From contig JAXIVH010000044.1 in assembly GCA_036785325.1 (NCBI GenBank), forward strand, positions 2,263,501 through 2,327,500: a stretch of DNA of 64,000 bases, written 5' to 3'. This DNA comes from Urophycis tenuis. Taxonomy: Eukaryota > Chordata > Actinopteri > Gadiformes > Phycidae. Positions within the stretch are counted from its first letter, which is position 1. Every line of letters starts with the position of its first letter. The position numbers and the translations under genes are program-made. The notes under the pieces were generated by a model. It was given only the letters and a program-made list of their open reading frames with translations, was not told the origin of the DNA and ran no database searches. Of the stretch, positions 22,159-36,665 are shown in pieces.

Positions 22159-24226
22159 TGATCCCCTATTCAACTACCGAGTCGTTGGATGAGGTGGGGG
22201 GGGGGTCATCGAGATAACTCTAACGAACCCAACCCTAACCATAGGCCTAACCTTAGCCCTAACCCTAACTCAACCCTAACACTAACCCTTACCTTGGCCC
22301 TAATCTTAACAGTAACCTCAACCCCTAACTTTAGCCTTAACACTAACCCTAACCCCTACTCTAACTCTAACCCTAACCCCTACTCTAACTCTAACCCTAA
22401 GCCTACCCTAACCTCCAACACTAACCCTACCCTAACTCTAACGCTAACCCTAACTCTAACCTTTGCCCTAACTTTAGCCCTAACCCTAGCCTCAGCCATA
22501 ACCCTAACCCTAACCTTAGCCCTAACCCTAACCTTAACCCTAACCCTAACCTTGGCCCTAACCTTAACCCTAACCTCAAACCTAACCTTAACCCTAACCT
22601 CAGCCATAACCCTAACCCTAACCTTAGCCCTAACCCTAATTTTAGCCCTAACCCTAATCTTAACCATAACCTTAACCCTAACCTTGGCCCTAACACTTAA
22701 CCTAACCTTATCCATAACACTAACCCTAACCTCAACCCTAACCTTAACCCCAATCTCAGCCGTAACCCCAACCCTAACCTTATCCCTAACCTTAAACCTA
22801 ACCCTAACCTCAGCCCTAACCTTAACCCTAACCTCAGCCCTCATCTTAACCCTAACCCCTAACCTCTAACCCTAACCCTAACCTTACCCTAACCGTAACG
22901 CTAACCCTAACCCTTACTCTAACCTTAGCCCTAACCTTAGCCCTAACCGTAACCCTAACCTTAACCCTAACCTTAACCCTAAACCGTAACCTTATACCTA
23001 ACCCTAACCTCAGCCCTAACCTTAACCCTAACCGCAACCCCTCCCATTTACTTCAAACCTAACGTTAAGGTTAACTGCTAACTCTACCCCTAAATCTACC
23101 CTAACCTTAACCTACACTTGACATATTGGAGGAAGAAGACAATTACCCAGCATGCATTTCATCCGGAAAACTTTTCACAAAAAAACCCATTACCGAAGTA
23201 CCTACGGCGAGAATAGACTACCCCAAGAAATTGTTGTTTTGGGTGAGGAAAGTAAGCCATTGAGTCTTCTCTAAGGTCAACTTCCTACACAATCTCTGTA
23301 GTCGCGCGGTGTATGGGGCACAGGAATTGTTATTAACAGGCTGTTCGGCATGGGGTCCTGGAGGGGCCAGGGAGGCAGTGCTTAGTCGCGGCTGGCCTTG
23401 GCCTTTCCTACCCTGGGACCGACTGGGAAGGCACCGCTGGTCGGGGCTGGTCTTGGTCTTTCCTAGGTCTGGACACCCATCGCTGAGGATAGCTGCATTG
23501 GGGGACCGTGGAGGCAGTGCTTTGTCACGGCTGGCCTCGGTCCTTCGTGACCCCAGTTTTCTGCTAGTTCATCTGGACCCAACAGAGGACAAGAACCAAG
23601 CTCCGGCCCTGATTGGCCAAACCAGGGCTACCTAGCGGTGTTAACAACTGGTTTGTGCTGGTCAGGGGGTAAGTATGTGCCCCCTCCTCTCCATAACCAA
23701 AACAATGTATCCTAAAAAGTGTTTTACTTACCTTTACTTACCTCGACGTTACCTCAACAAATGATCACTCCTAAAAAAGTTTAAACCCAATACCAATTCC
23801 ATTTCGGAAACGACACACCTTGAGAATTGATCACTCTCGGGGGGGCCTCCCTTGGGTGAGGGTGTATAGTGACAATGGCCAGAAACACCCTATGATCCCA
23901 GGGTCCACTACTGATGACGTGTCCTAATATTTCGATAGCACGTTTATACTAAAATAGAAATGGAAAAGAAAAGTCTCACTCCAGCTGTGACTCGTCTTTA
24001 TTCAAATAAGTAAATATACCAATGCATTGGAAGTACCTTCAATCAAACTAGATTGACCTCCATCTTGGAACAAAGAAAACCTTTGGGAAAAGGAAAAACA
24101 AGTCTACATCTCCAAATCAGCGGTTATATCACAACAAGACAGATAACCATTTCGTTTTACTTCATTCTTGGTAATATGGGAAAAGAGAGCTGCGGATGAC
24201 TAGATATTGGCGAGTGCAACTGCCTT
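22159..24226 (+). repeat. Monomer M10, short, class Sb
   Basis: Length is 2068 bp with 10 G. The tract is 22228-23112 and the ORF is 23309-23635. The spacer variant GTCTACATCTCC near 24103 is shared with M14, M17 and M21, each of which precedes an Lb monomer. Confidence 0.95.
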
Positions 24227-26995
24227 TGATCCCCTATTCAACTACCGAGTCGTTGGATGAGGTGGGGGGGGGGTCATCGAGATAACTCTAACGAACCTAA
24301 CCGAGCCAGGGCCATCGAAAGAACGGGCTCTCTACACAACCCATTTATATTACCTTACCAACTGTTATTCACAAAACGACCACTAGATGGAGGCGATGGA
24401 CCACCACTGAAGAATCAAAAGAAGGCAACCAGCCTTTAACACAAAGACTAAAAACTCACTCCAGCTGTGATCCTCTTTATCTAAATAAATAAATAAACAA
24501 AAATGAATAAATAAATAGACTAAATAAATATACAAATATAAATAAATAAATTAAATATAGATTACCTTACCAACTATTGCAATTACCTATTATTATTATT
24601 ATTACTTACCTATTAATGCAATTTCCCAACCTGGGAACAATAGAGTATTTCTATTTCTATTTCTATAACTCTTCTTCACAAAACGACCACTAGGTGGAGA
24701 CAACGCACCACCAGCGAGGAATCAAAAGAGGAGGAACAACCTTGAATACAAAGATTAAAACCCACTCCAGCGGTGAGTCTCTCGATGTATTTATTTACTA
24801 AAAAAATATATATTAAATATATATACTCCTCCCATCTCTTCTCCCCTGTCTTCCCTCATGGAAATGAGGGAGTTGGGGGAGATAGAGCGTACTAGCCCGA
24901 TCCGGCGGGGGTGAGTTCAGTCCGTACAGACTGTCTCACCTTGACTCTACCTTCCTCAATCTCTAGCTCTAACTCTAACCCTAGGGATAACCTCAACCCC
25001 AACCCTAACCATAGGCCTAACCTTAGCCCTAACCCTAACCCAACCCTAACACTAACCCTTACCTTGGCCCTAATCTTAACACTAACCTCAACCCCTAACC
25101 TTAGCCTTAACACTAACCCTAACCCCTACTCTAACTCTAACCCTAACCCCTACTCTAACTCTAACCCTAAGCCTACCCTAACCTCCAACACTAACCCTAC
25201 CCTAACTCTAACGCTAACCCTACTCTAACCTTTGCCCTAACTTTAGCCCTAACCCTAGCCTCAGCCATAACCCTAACCCTAACCTTAGCCCTAACCCTAA
25301 CCTTAACCCTAACCCTAACCTTGGCCCTAACCTTAACACTAACCTCAAACCTAACCTTAACCCTAACCTCAGCCATAACCCTAACCCTAACCTTAGCCCT
25401 AACCCTAATTCTAGCCCTAACCCTAATCTTAACCATAACCTTAACCCTAACCTTGGCCCTAACACTTAACCTAACCTTATCCATAACACTAACCCTAACC
25501 TCAACCCTAACCTTAACCCCAATCTCAGCCGTAACCCCAACCCTAACCTTATCCCTAACCTTAAACCTAACCCTAACCTCAGCCCTAACCTTAACCCTAA
25601 CCTCAGCCCTCATCTTAACCCTAACCCCTAACCTCTAACCCTAACCCTAACCTTACCCTAACCGTAACGCTAACCCTAACCCTTACTCTAACCTTAGCCC
25701 TAACCTTAGCCCTAACCGTAACCCTAACCTTAACCCTAACCTTAACCCTAAACCGTAACCTTATACCTAACCCTAACCTCAGCCCTAACCTTAACCCTAA
25801 CCGCAACCCCTCCCATTTACTTCAAACCTAACGTTAAGGTTAACTGCTAACTCTACCCCTAAATCTACCCTAACCTTAACCTACACTTGACATATTGGAG
25901 GAAGAAGACAATTACCCAGCATGCATTTCATCCGGAAAACTTTTCACAAAAAAACCCATTACCGAAGTACCTACGGCGAGAATAGACTACCCCAAGAAAT
26001 TGTTGTTTTGGGTGAGGAAAGTAAGCCATTGAGTCTTCTCTAAGGTCAACTTCCTACACAATCTCTGTAGTCGCGCGGTGTATGGGGCACAGGAATTGTT
26101 ATTAACAGGCTGTTCGGCATGGGGTCCTGGAGGGGCCAGGGAGGCAGTGCTTAGTCGCGGCTGGCCTTGGCCTTTCCTACCCTGGGACCGACTGGGAAGG
26201 CACCGCTGGTCGGGGCTGGTCTTGGTCTTTCCTAGGTCTGGACACCCATCGCTGAGGATAGCTGCATTGGGGGACCGTGGAGGCAGTGCTTTGTCACGGC
26301 TGGCCTCGGTCCTTCGTGACCCCAGTTTTCTGCTAGTTCATCTGGACCCAACAGAGGACAAGAACCAAGCTCCGGCCCTGATTGGCCAAACCAGGGCTAC
26401 CTAGCGGTGTTAACAACTGGTTTGTGCTGGTCAGGGGGTAAGTATGTGCCCCCTCCTCTCCATAACCAAAACAATGTATCCTAAAAAGTGTTTTACTTAC
26501 CTTTACTTACCTCGACGTTACCTCAACAAATGATCACTCCTAAAAAAGTTTAAACCCAATACCAATTCCATTTCGGAAACGACACACCTTGAGAATTGAT
26601 CACTCTCGGGGGGGCCTCCCTTGGGTGAGGGTGTATAGTGACAATGGCCAGAAACACCCTATGATCCCAGGGTCCACTACTGATGACGTGTCCTAATATT
26701 TCGATAGCACGTTTATACTAAAATAGAAATGGAAAAGAAAAGTCTCACTCCAGCTGTGACTCGTCTTTATTCAAATAAGTAAATATACCAATGCATTGGA
26801 AGTACCTTCAATCAAACTAGATTGACCTTCATCTTGGAACAAAGAAAACCTTTGGGAAAAGGAAAAACAAGTCTATATCTCCAAATCAGCGGTTATATCA
26901 CAACAAGACAGATAACCATTTCGTTTTACTTCATTCTTGGTAATATGGGAAAAGAGAGCTGCGGATGACTAGATATTGGCGAGTGCAACTGCCTT
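24227..26995 (+). repeat. Monomer M11, long, class Lb
   Basis: Length is 2769 bp with 10 G. The L module is 24298-24999, with the Lb marker GAGACAACGCAC near 24697, CTCF-like motifs at 24377-24395 and 24684-24702, and hairpins at 24836-24887 and 24910-24940. The tract is 24967-25881, 7 bp shorter than in M15 because one CCCCTAA is missing. The ORF is 26078-26404. Confidence 0.95.
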
Positions 26996-29770
26996 TGATC
27001 CCCTATTCAACTACCGAGTCGTTGGATGAGGTGGGGGGGGGTCATCGAGATAACTCTAACGAACCTAACCGAGCCAGGGCCATGGAAAGAACGGGCTCTC
27101 TACACAACCCATTTATATTACCTTACCAACTGTTATTCACAAAACGACCACTAGATGGAGGCGATGGACCACCACTGAAGAATCAAAAGAAGGCAACCAG
27201 CCTTTAACACAAAGACTAAAAACTCACTCCAGCTGTGATCCTCTTTATCTAAATAAATAAATAAACAAAAATGAATAAATAAATAGACTAAATAAATATA
27301 CAAATATAAATAAATAAATTAAATATAGATTACCTTACCAACTATTGCAATTACCTATTATTATTATTATTACTTACCTATTAATGCAATTTCCCAACCT
27401 GGGAACAATAGAGTATTTCTATTTCTATTTCTATAACTCTTCTTCACAAAACGACCACTAGGTGGAGACGACGCACCACCAGCGAGGAATCAAAAGAGGA
27501 GGAACAACCTTGAATACAAAGATTAAAACCCACTCCAGCGGTGAGTCTCTCGATGTATTTATTTACTAAAAAAATATATATTAAATATATATACTCCTCC
27601 CATCTCTTCTCCCCTGTCTTCCCTCATGGAAATGAGGGAGTTGGGGGAGATAGAGTGTACTAGCCCGATCCGGCGGGGGTGAGTTCAGTCCGTACAGACT
27701 GTCTCACCTTGACTCTACCTTCCTCAATCTCTAGCTCTAACTCTAACCCTAGGGATAACCTCAACCCCAACCCTAACCATAGGCCTAACCTTAGCCCTAA
27801 CCCTAACTCAACCCTAACACTAACCCTTACCTTGGCCCTAATCTTAACACTAACCTCAACCCCTAACCTTAGCCTTAACACTAACCCTAACCCCTACTCT
27901 AACTCTAACCCTAACCCCTACTCTAACTCTAACCCTAAGCCTACCCTAACCTCCAACACTAACCCTACCCTAACTCTAACGCTAACCCTACTCTAACCTT
28001 TGCCCTAACTTTAGCCCTAACCCTAGCCTCAGCCATAACCCTAACCCTAACCTTAGCCCTAACCCTAACCTTAACCCTAACCCTAACCTTGGCCCTAACC
28101 TTAACACTAACCTCAAACCTAACCTTAACCCTAACCTCAGCCATAACCCTAACCCTAACCTTAGCCCTAACCCTAATTCTAGCCCTAACCCTAATCTTAA
28201 CCATAACCTTAACCCTAACCTTGGCCCTAACACTTAACCTAACCTTATCCATAACACTAACCCTAACCTCAACCCTAACCTTAACCCCAATCTCAGCCGT
28301 AACCCCAACCCTAACCTTATCCCTAACCTTAAACCTAACCCTAACCTCAGCCCTAACCTTAACCCTAACCTCAGCCCTCATCTTAACCCTAACCCCTAAC
28401 CCCTAACCTCTAACCCTAACCCTAACCTTACCCTAACCGTAACGCTAACCCTAACCCTTACTCTAACCTTAGCCCTAACCTTAGCCCTAACCGTAACCCT
28501 AACCTTAACCCTAACCTTAACCCTAAACCGTAACCTTATACCTAACCCTAACCTCAGCCCTAACCTTAACCCTAACCGCAACCCCTCCCATTTACTTCAA
28601 ACCTAACGTTAAGGTTAACTGCTAACTCTACCCCTAAATCTACCCTAACCTTAACCTACACTTGACATATTGGAGGAAGAAGACAATTACCCAGCATGCA
28701 TTTCATCCGGAAAACTTTTCACAAAAAAACCCATTACCGAAGTACCTACGGCGAGAATAGACTACCCCAAGAAATTGTTGTTTTGGGTGAGGAAAGTAAG
28801 CCATTGAGTCTTCTCTAAGGTCAACTTCCTACACAATCTCTGTAGTCGCGCGGTGTATGGGGCACAGGAATTGTTATTAACAGGCTGTTCGGCATGGGGT
28901 CCTGGAGGGGCCAGGGAGGCAGTGCTTAGTCGCGGCTGGCCTTGGCCTTTCCTACCCTGGGACCGACTGGGAAGGCACCGCTGGTCGGGGCTGGTCTTGG
29001 TCTTTCCTAGGTCTGGACACCCATCGCTGAGGATAGCTGCATTGGGGGACCGTGGAGGCAGTGCTTTGTCACGGCTGGCCTCGGTCCTTCGTGACCCCAG
29101 TTTTCTGCTAGTTCATCTGGACCCAACAGAGGACAAGAACCAAGCTCCGGCCCTGATTGGCCAAACCAGGGCTACCTAGCGGTGTTAACAACTGGTTTGT
29201 GCTGGTCAGGGGGTAAGTATGTGCCCCCTCCTCTCCATAACCAAAACAATGTATCCTAAAAAGTGTTTTACTTACCTTTACTTACCTCGACGTTACCTCA
29301 ACAAATGATCACTCCTAAAAAAGTTTAAACCCAATACCAATTCCATTTCGGAAACGACACACCTTGAGAATTGATCACTCTCGGGGGGGCCTCCCTTGGG
29401 TGAGGGTGTATAGTGACAATGGCCAGAAACACCCTATGATCCCAGGGTCCACTACTGATGACGTGTCCTAATATTTCGATAGCACGTTTATACTAAAATA
29501 GAAATGGAAAAGAAAAGTCTCACTCCAGCTGTGACTCGTCTTTATTCAAATAAGTAAATATACCAATGCATTGGAAGTACCTTCAATCAAACTAGATTGA
29601 CCTCCATCTTGGAACAAAGAAAACCTTTGGGAAAAGGAAAAACAAGTCTATATCTCCAAATCAGCGGTTATATCACAACAAGACAGATAACCATTTCGTT
29701 TTACTTCATTCTTGGTAATATGGGAAAAGAGAGCTGCGGATGACTAGATATTGGCGAGTGCAACTGCCTT
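26996..29770 (+). repeat. Monomer M12, long, class Lc
   Basis: Length is 2775 bp with 9 G and GCCATGG. The L module is 27066-27767, with CTCF-like motifs at 27145-27163 and 27452-27470 and hairpins at 27604-27655 and 27678-27708. The tract is 27735-28656 and the ORF is 28853-29179. Confidence 0.95.
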
Positions 29771-31821
29771 TGATCCCCTATTCAACTACCGAGTCGTTGG
29801 ATGAGGTGGGGGGGGGGTCATCGAGATAACTCTAACGAACCCAACCCTAACCATAGGCCTAACCTTAGCCCTAACCCTAACTCAACCCTAACACTAACCC
29901 TTACCTTGGCCCTAATCTTAACAGTAACCTCAACCCCTAACTTTAGCCTTAACACTAACCCTAACCCCTACTCTAACTCTAACCCTAACCCCTACTCTAA
30001 CTCTAACCCTAAGCCTACCCTAACCTCCAACACTAACCCTACCCTAACTCTAACGCTAACCCTAACTCTAACCTTTGCCCTAACTTTAGCCCTAACCCTA
30101 GCCTCAGCCATAACCCTAACCCTAACCTTAGCCCTAACCCTAACCTTAACCCTAACCCTAACCTTGGCCCTAACCTTAACCCTAACCTCAAACCTAACCT
30201 TAACCCTAACCTCAGCCATAACCCTAACCCTAATTTTAGCCCTAACCCTAATCTTAACCATAACCTTAACCCTAACCTTGGCCCTAACACTTAACCTAAC
30301 CTTATCCATAACACTAACCCTAACCTCAACCCTAACCTTAACCCCAATCTCAGCCGTAACCCCAACCCTAACCTTATCCCTAACCTTAAACCTAACCCTA
30401 ACCTCAGCCCTAACCTTAACCCTAACCTCAGCCCTCATCTTAACCCTAACCCCTAACCCCTAACCTCTAACCCTAACCTTACCCTAACCGTAACGCTAAC
30501 CCTAACCCTTACTCTAACCTTAGCCCTAACCTTAGCCCTAACCGTAACCCTAACCTTAACCCTAACCTTAACCCTAAACCGTAACCTTATACCTAACCCT
30601 AACCTCAGCCCTAACCTTAACCCTAACCGCAACCCCTCCCATTTACTTCAAACCTAACGTTAAGGTTAACTGCTAACTCTACCCCTAAATCTACCCTAAC
30701 CTTAACCTACACTTGACATATTGGAGGAAGAAGACAATTACCCAGCATGCATTTCATCCGGAAAACTTTTCACAAAAAAACCCATTACCGAAGTACCTAC
30801 GGCGAGAATAGACTACCCCAAGAAATTGTTGTTTTGGGTGAGGAAAGTAAGCCATTGAGTCTTCTCTAAGGTCAACTTCCTACACAATCTCTGTAGTCGC
30901 GCGGTGTATGGGGCACAGGAATTGTTATTAACAGGCTGTTCGGCATGGGGTCCTGGAGGGGCCAGGGAGGCAGTGCTTAGTCGCGGCTGGCCTTGGCCTT
31001 TCCTACCCTGGGACCGACTGGGAAGGCACCGCTGGTCGGGGCTGGTCTTGGTCTTTCCTAGGTCTGGACACCCATCGCTGAGGATAGCTGCATTGGGGGA
31101 CCGTGGAGGCAGTGCTTTGTCACGGCTGGCCTCGGTCCTTCGTGACCCCAGTTTTCTGCTAGTTCATCTGGACCCAACAGAGGACAAGAACCAAGCTCCG
31201 GCCCTGATTGGCCAAACCAGGGCTACCTAGCGGTGTTAACAACTGGTTTGTGCTGGTCAGGGGGTAAGTATGTGCCCCCTCCTCTCCATAACCAAAACAA
31301 TGTATCCTAAAAAGTGTTTTACTTACCTTTACTTACCTCGACGTTACCTCAACAAATGATCACTCCTAAAAAAGTTTAAACCCAATACCAATTCCATTTC
31401 GGAAATGACACACCTTGAGAATTGATCACTCTCGGGGGGGCCTCCCTTGGGTGAGGGTGTATAGTGACAATGGCCAGAAACACCCTATGATCCCAGGGTC
31501 CACTACTGATGACGTGTCCTAATATTTCGATAGCACGTTTATACTAAAATAGAAATGGAAAAGAAAAGTCTCACTCCAGCTGTGACTCGTCTTTATTCAA
31601 ATAAGTAAATATACCAATGCATTGGAAGTACCTTCAATCAAACTAGATTGACCTTCATCTTGGAACAAAGAAAACCTTTGGGAAAAGGAAAAACAAGTCT
31701 ATATCTCCAAATCAGCGGTTATATCACAACAAGACAGATAACCATTTCGTTTTACTTCATTCTTGGTAATATGGGAAAAGAGAGCTGCGGATGACTAGAT
31801 ATTGGCGAGTGCAACTGCCTT
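29771..31821 (+). repeat. Monomer M13, short, class Sc
   Basis: Length is 2051 bp with 10 G. The tract is 29840-30707 and lacks 18 bp (three hexamers) before AATTTTAGCC near 30233. The ORF is 30904-31230. It has GGAAATGACA near 31402. It is the copy A counterpart of M20 and has no retroposon. Confidence 0.95.
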
Positions 31822-33889
31822 TGATCCCCTATTCAACTACCGAGTCGTTGGATGAGGTGGGGGGGGGGTCATCGAGATAACTCTAACGAACCCAACCCTA
31901 ACCATAGGCCTAACCTTAGCCCTAACCCTAACTCAACCCTAACACTAACCCTTACCTTGGCCCTAATCTTAACAGTAACCTCAACCCCTAACTTTAGCCT
32001 TAACACTAACCCTAACCCCTACTCTAACTCTAACCCTAACCCCTACTCTAACTCTAACCCTAAGCCTACCCTAACCTCCAACACTAACCCTACCCTAACT
32101 CTAACGCTAACCCTAACTCTAACCTTTGCCCTAACTTTAGCCCTAACCCTAGCCTCAGCCATAACCCTAACCCTAACCTTAGCCCTAACCCTAACCTTAA
32201 CCCTAACCCTAACCTTGGCCCTAACCTTAACCCTAACCTCAAACCTAACCTTAACCCTAACCTCAGCCATAACCCTAACCCTAACCTTAGCCCTAACCCT
32301 AATTTTAGCCCTAACCCTAATCTTAACCATAACCTTAACCCTAACCTTGGCCCTAACACTTAACCTAACCTTATCCATAACACTAACCCTAACCTCAACC
32401 CTAACCTTAACCCCAATCTCAGCCGTAACCCCAACCCTAACCTTATCCCTAACCTTAAACCTAACCCTAACCTCAGCCCTAACCTTAACCCTAACCTCAG
32501 CCCTCATCTTAACCCTAACCCCTAACCTCTAACCCTAACCCTAACCTTACCCTAACCGTAACGCTAACCCTAACCCTTACTCTAACCTTAGCCCTAACCT
32601 TAGCCCTAACCGTAACCCTAACCTTAACCCTAACCTTAACCCTAAACCGTAACCTTATACCTAACCCTAACCTCAGCCCTAACCTTAACCCTAACCGCAA
32701 CCCCTCCCATTTACTTCAAACCTAACGTTAAGGTTAACTGCTAACTCTACCCCTAAATCTACCCTAACCTTAACCTACACTTGACATATTGGAGGAAGAA
32801 GACAATTACCCAGCATGCATTTCATCCGGAAAACTTTTCACAAAAAAACCCATTACCGAAGTACCTACGGCGAGAATAGACTACCCCAAGAAATTGTTGT
32901 TTTGGGTGAGGAAAGTAAGCCATTGAGTCTTCTCTAAGGTCAACTTCCTACACAATCTCTGTAGTCGCGCGGTGTATGGGGCACAGGAATTGTTATTAAC
33001 AGGCTGTTCGGCATGGGGTCCTGGAGGGGCCAGGGAGGCAGTGCTTAGTCGCGGCTGGCCTTGGCCTTTCCTACCCTGGGACCGACTGGGAAGGCACCGC
33101 TGGTCGGGGCTGGTCTTGGTCTTTCCTAGGTCTGGACACCCATCGCTGAGGATAGCTGCATTGGGGGACCGTGGAGGCAGTGCTTTGTCACGGCTGGCCT
33201 CGGTCCTTCGTGACCCCAGTTTTCTGCTAGTTCATCTGGACCCAACAGAGGACAAGAACCAAGCTCCGGCCCTGATTGGCCAAACCAGGGCTACCTAGCG
33301 GTGTTAACAACTGGTTTGTGCTGGTCAGGGGGTAAGTATGTGCCCCCTCCTCTCCATAACCAAAACAATGTATCCTAAAAAGTGTTTTACTTACCTTTAC
33401 TTACCTCGACGTTACCTCAACAAATGATCACTCCTAAAAAAGTTTAAACCCAATACCAATTCCATTTCGGAAACGACACACCTTGAGAATTGATCACTCT
33501 CGGGGGGGCCTCCCTTGGGTGAGGGTGTATAGTGACAATGGCCAGAAACACCCTATGATCCCAGGGTCCACTACTGATGACGTGTCCTAATATTTCGATA
33601 GCACGTTTATACTAAAATAGAAATGGAAAAGAAAAGTCTCACTCCAGCTGTGACTCGTCTTTATTCAAATAAGTAAATATACCAATGCATTGGAAGTACC
33701 TTCAATCAAACTAGATTGACCTCCATCTTGGAACAAAGAAAACCTTTGGGAAAAGGAAAAACAAGTCTACATCTCCAAATCAGCGGTTATATCACAACAA
33801 GACAGATAACCATTTCGTTTTACTTCATTCTTGGTAATATGGGAAAAGAGAGCTGCGGATGACTAGATATTGGCGAGTGCAACTGCCTT
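31822..33889 (+). repeat. Monomer M14, short, class Sb
   Basis: Length is 2068 bp with 10 G. The tract is 31891-32775 and the ORF is 32972-33298. It has the spacer variant GTCTACATCTCC near 33767. Confidence 0.95.
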
Positions 33890-36665
33890 TGATCCCCTAT
33901 TCAACTACCGAGTCGTTGGATGAGGTGGGGGGGGGGTCATCGAGATAACTCTAACGAACCTAACCGAGCCAGGGCCATCGAAAGAACGGGCTCTCTACAC
34001 AACCCATTTATATTACCTTACCAACTGTTATTCACAAAACGACCACTAGATGGAGGCGATGGACCACCACTGAAGAATCAAAAGAAGGCAACCAGCCTTT
34101 AACACAAAGACTAAAAACTCACTCCAGCTGTGATCCTCTTTATCTAAATAAATAAATAAACAAAAATGAATAAATAAATAGACTAAATAAATATACAAAT
34201 ATAAATAAATAAATTAAATATAGATTACCTTACCAACTATTGCAATTACCTATTATTATTATTATTACTTACCTATTAATGCAATTTCCCAACCTGGGAA
34301 CAATAGAGTATTTCTATTTCTATTTCTATAACTCTTCTTCACAAAACGACCACTAGGTGGAGACAACGCACCACCAGCGAGGAATCAAAAGAGGAGGAAC
34401 AACCTTGAATACAAAGATTAAAACCCACTCCAGCGGTGAGTCTCTCGATGTATTTATTTACTAAAAAAATATATATTAAATATATATACTCCTCCCATCT
34501 CTTCTCCCCTGTCTTCCCTCATGGAAATGAGGGAGTTGGGGGAGATAGAGCGTACTAGCCCGATCCGGCGGGGGTGAGTTCAGTCCGTACAGACTGTCTC
34601 ACCTTGACTCTACCTTCCTCAATCTCTAGCTCTAACTCTAACCCTAGGGATAACCTCAACCCCAACCCTAACCATAGGCCTAACCTTAGCCCTAACCCTA
34701 ACCCAACCCTAACACTAACCCTTACCTTGGCCCTAATCTTAACACTAACCTCAACCCCTAACCTTAGCCTTAACACTAACCCTAACCCCTACTCTAACTC
34801 TAACCCTAACCCCTACTCTAACTCTAACCCTAAGCCTACCCTAACCTCCAACACTAACCCTACCCTAACTCTAACGCTAACCCTACTCTAACCTTTGCCC
34901 TAACTTTAGCCCTAACCCTAGCCTCAGCCATAACCCTAACCCTAACCTTAGCCCTAACCCTAACCTTAACCCTAACCCTAACCTTGGCCCTAACCTTAAC
35001 ACTAACCTCAAACCTAACCTTAACCCTAACCTCAGCCATAACCCTAACCCTAACCTTAGCCCTAACCCTAATTCTAGCCCTAACCCTAATCTTAACCATA
35101 ACCTTAACCCTAACCTTGGCCCTAACACTTAACCTAACCTTATCCATAACACTAACCCTAACCTCAACCCTAACCTTAACCCCAATCTCAGCCGTAACCC
35201 CAACCCTAACCTTATCCCTAACCTTAAACCTAACCCTAACCTCAGCCCTAACCTTAACCCTAACCTCAGCCCTCATCTTAACCCTAACCCCTAACCCCTA
35301 ACCTCTAACCCTAACCCTAACCTTACCCTAACCGTAACGCTAACCCTAACCCTTACTCTAACCTTAGCCCTAACCTTAGCCCTAACCGTAACCCTAACCT
35401 TAACCCTAACCTTAACCCTAAACCGTAACCTTATACCTAACCCTAACCTCAGCCCTAACCTTAACCCTAACCGCAACCCCTCCCATTTACTTCAAACCTA
35501 ACGTTAAGGTTAACTGCTAACTCTACCCCTAAATCTACCCTAACCTTAACCTACACTTGACATATTGGAGGAAGAAGACAATTACCCAGCATGCATTTCA
35601 TCCGGAAAACTTTTCACAAAAAAACCCATTACCGAAGTACCTACGGCGAGAATAGACTACCCCAAGAAATTGTTGTTTTGGGTGAGGAAAGTAAGCCATT
35701 GAGTCTTCTCTAAGGTCAACTTCCTACACAATCTCTGTAGTCGCGCGGTGTATGGGGCACAGGAATTGTTATTAACAGGCTGTTCGGCATGGGGTCCTGG
35801 AGGGGCCAGGGAGGCAGTGCTTAGTCGCGGCTGGCCTTGGCCTTTCCTACCCTGGGACCGACTGGGAAGGCACCGCTGGTCGGGGCTGGTCTTGGTCTTT
35901 CCTAGGTCTGGACACCCATCGCTGAGGATAGCTGCATTGGGGGACCGTGGAGGCAGTGCTTTGTCACGGCTGGCCTCGGTCCTTCGTGACCCCAGTTTTC
36001 TGCTAGTTCATCTGGACCCAACAGAGGACAAGAACCAAGCTCCGGCCCTGATTGGCCAAACCAGGGCTACCTAGCGGTGTTAACAACTGGTTTGTGCTGG
36101 TCAGGGGGTAAGTATGTGCCCCCTCCTCTCCATAACCAAAACAATGTATCCTAAAAAGTGTTTTACTTACCTTTACTTACCTCGACGTTACCTCAACAAA
36201 TGATCACTCCTAAAAAAGCTTAAACCCAATACCAATTCCATTTCGGAAACGACACACCTTGAGAATTGATCACTCTCGGGGGGGCCTCCCTTGGGTGAGG
36301 GTGTATAGTGACAATGGCCAGAAACACCCTATGATCCCAGGGTCCACTACTGATGACGTGTCCTAATATTTCGATAGCACGTTTATACTAAAATAGAAAT
36401 GGAAAAGAAAAGTCTCACTCCAGCTGTGACTCGTCTTTATTCAAATAAGTAAATATACCAATGCATTGGAAGTACCTTCAATCAAACTAGATTGACCTCC
36501 ATCTTGGAACAAAGAAAACCTTTGGGAAAAGGAAAAACAAGTCTATATCTCCAAATCAGCGGTTATATCACAACAAGACAGATAACCATTTCGTTTTACT
36601 TCATTCTTGGTAATATGGGAAAAGAGAGCTGCGGATGACTAGATATTGGCGAGTGCAACTGCCTT
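33890..36665 (+). repeat. Monomer M15, long, class Lb
   Basis: Length is 2776 bp with 10 G. The L module is 33961-34662, with CTCF-like motifs at 34040-34058 and 34347-34365 and hairpins at 34499-34550 and 34573-34603. The tract is 34630-35551 and the ORF is 35748-36074. Its spacer has AAAAAAGCTTAAAC near 36213, shared with M22 and M26. Confidence 0.95.
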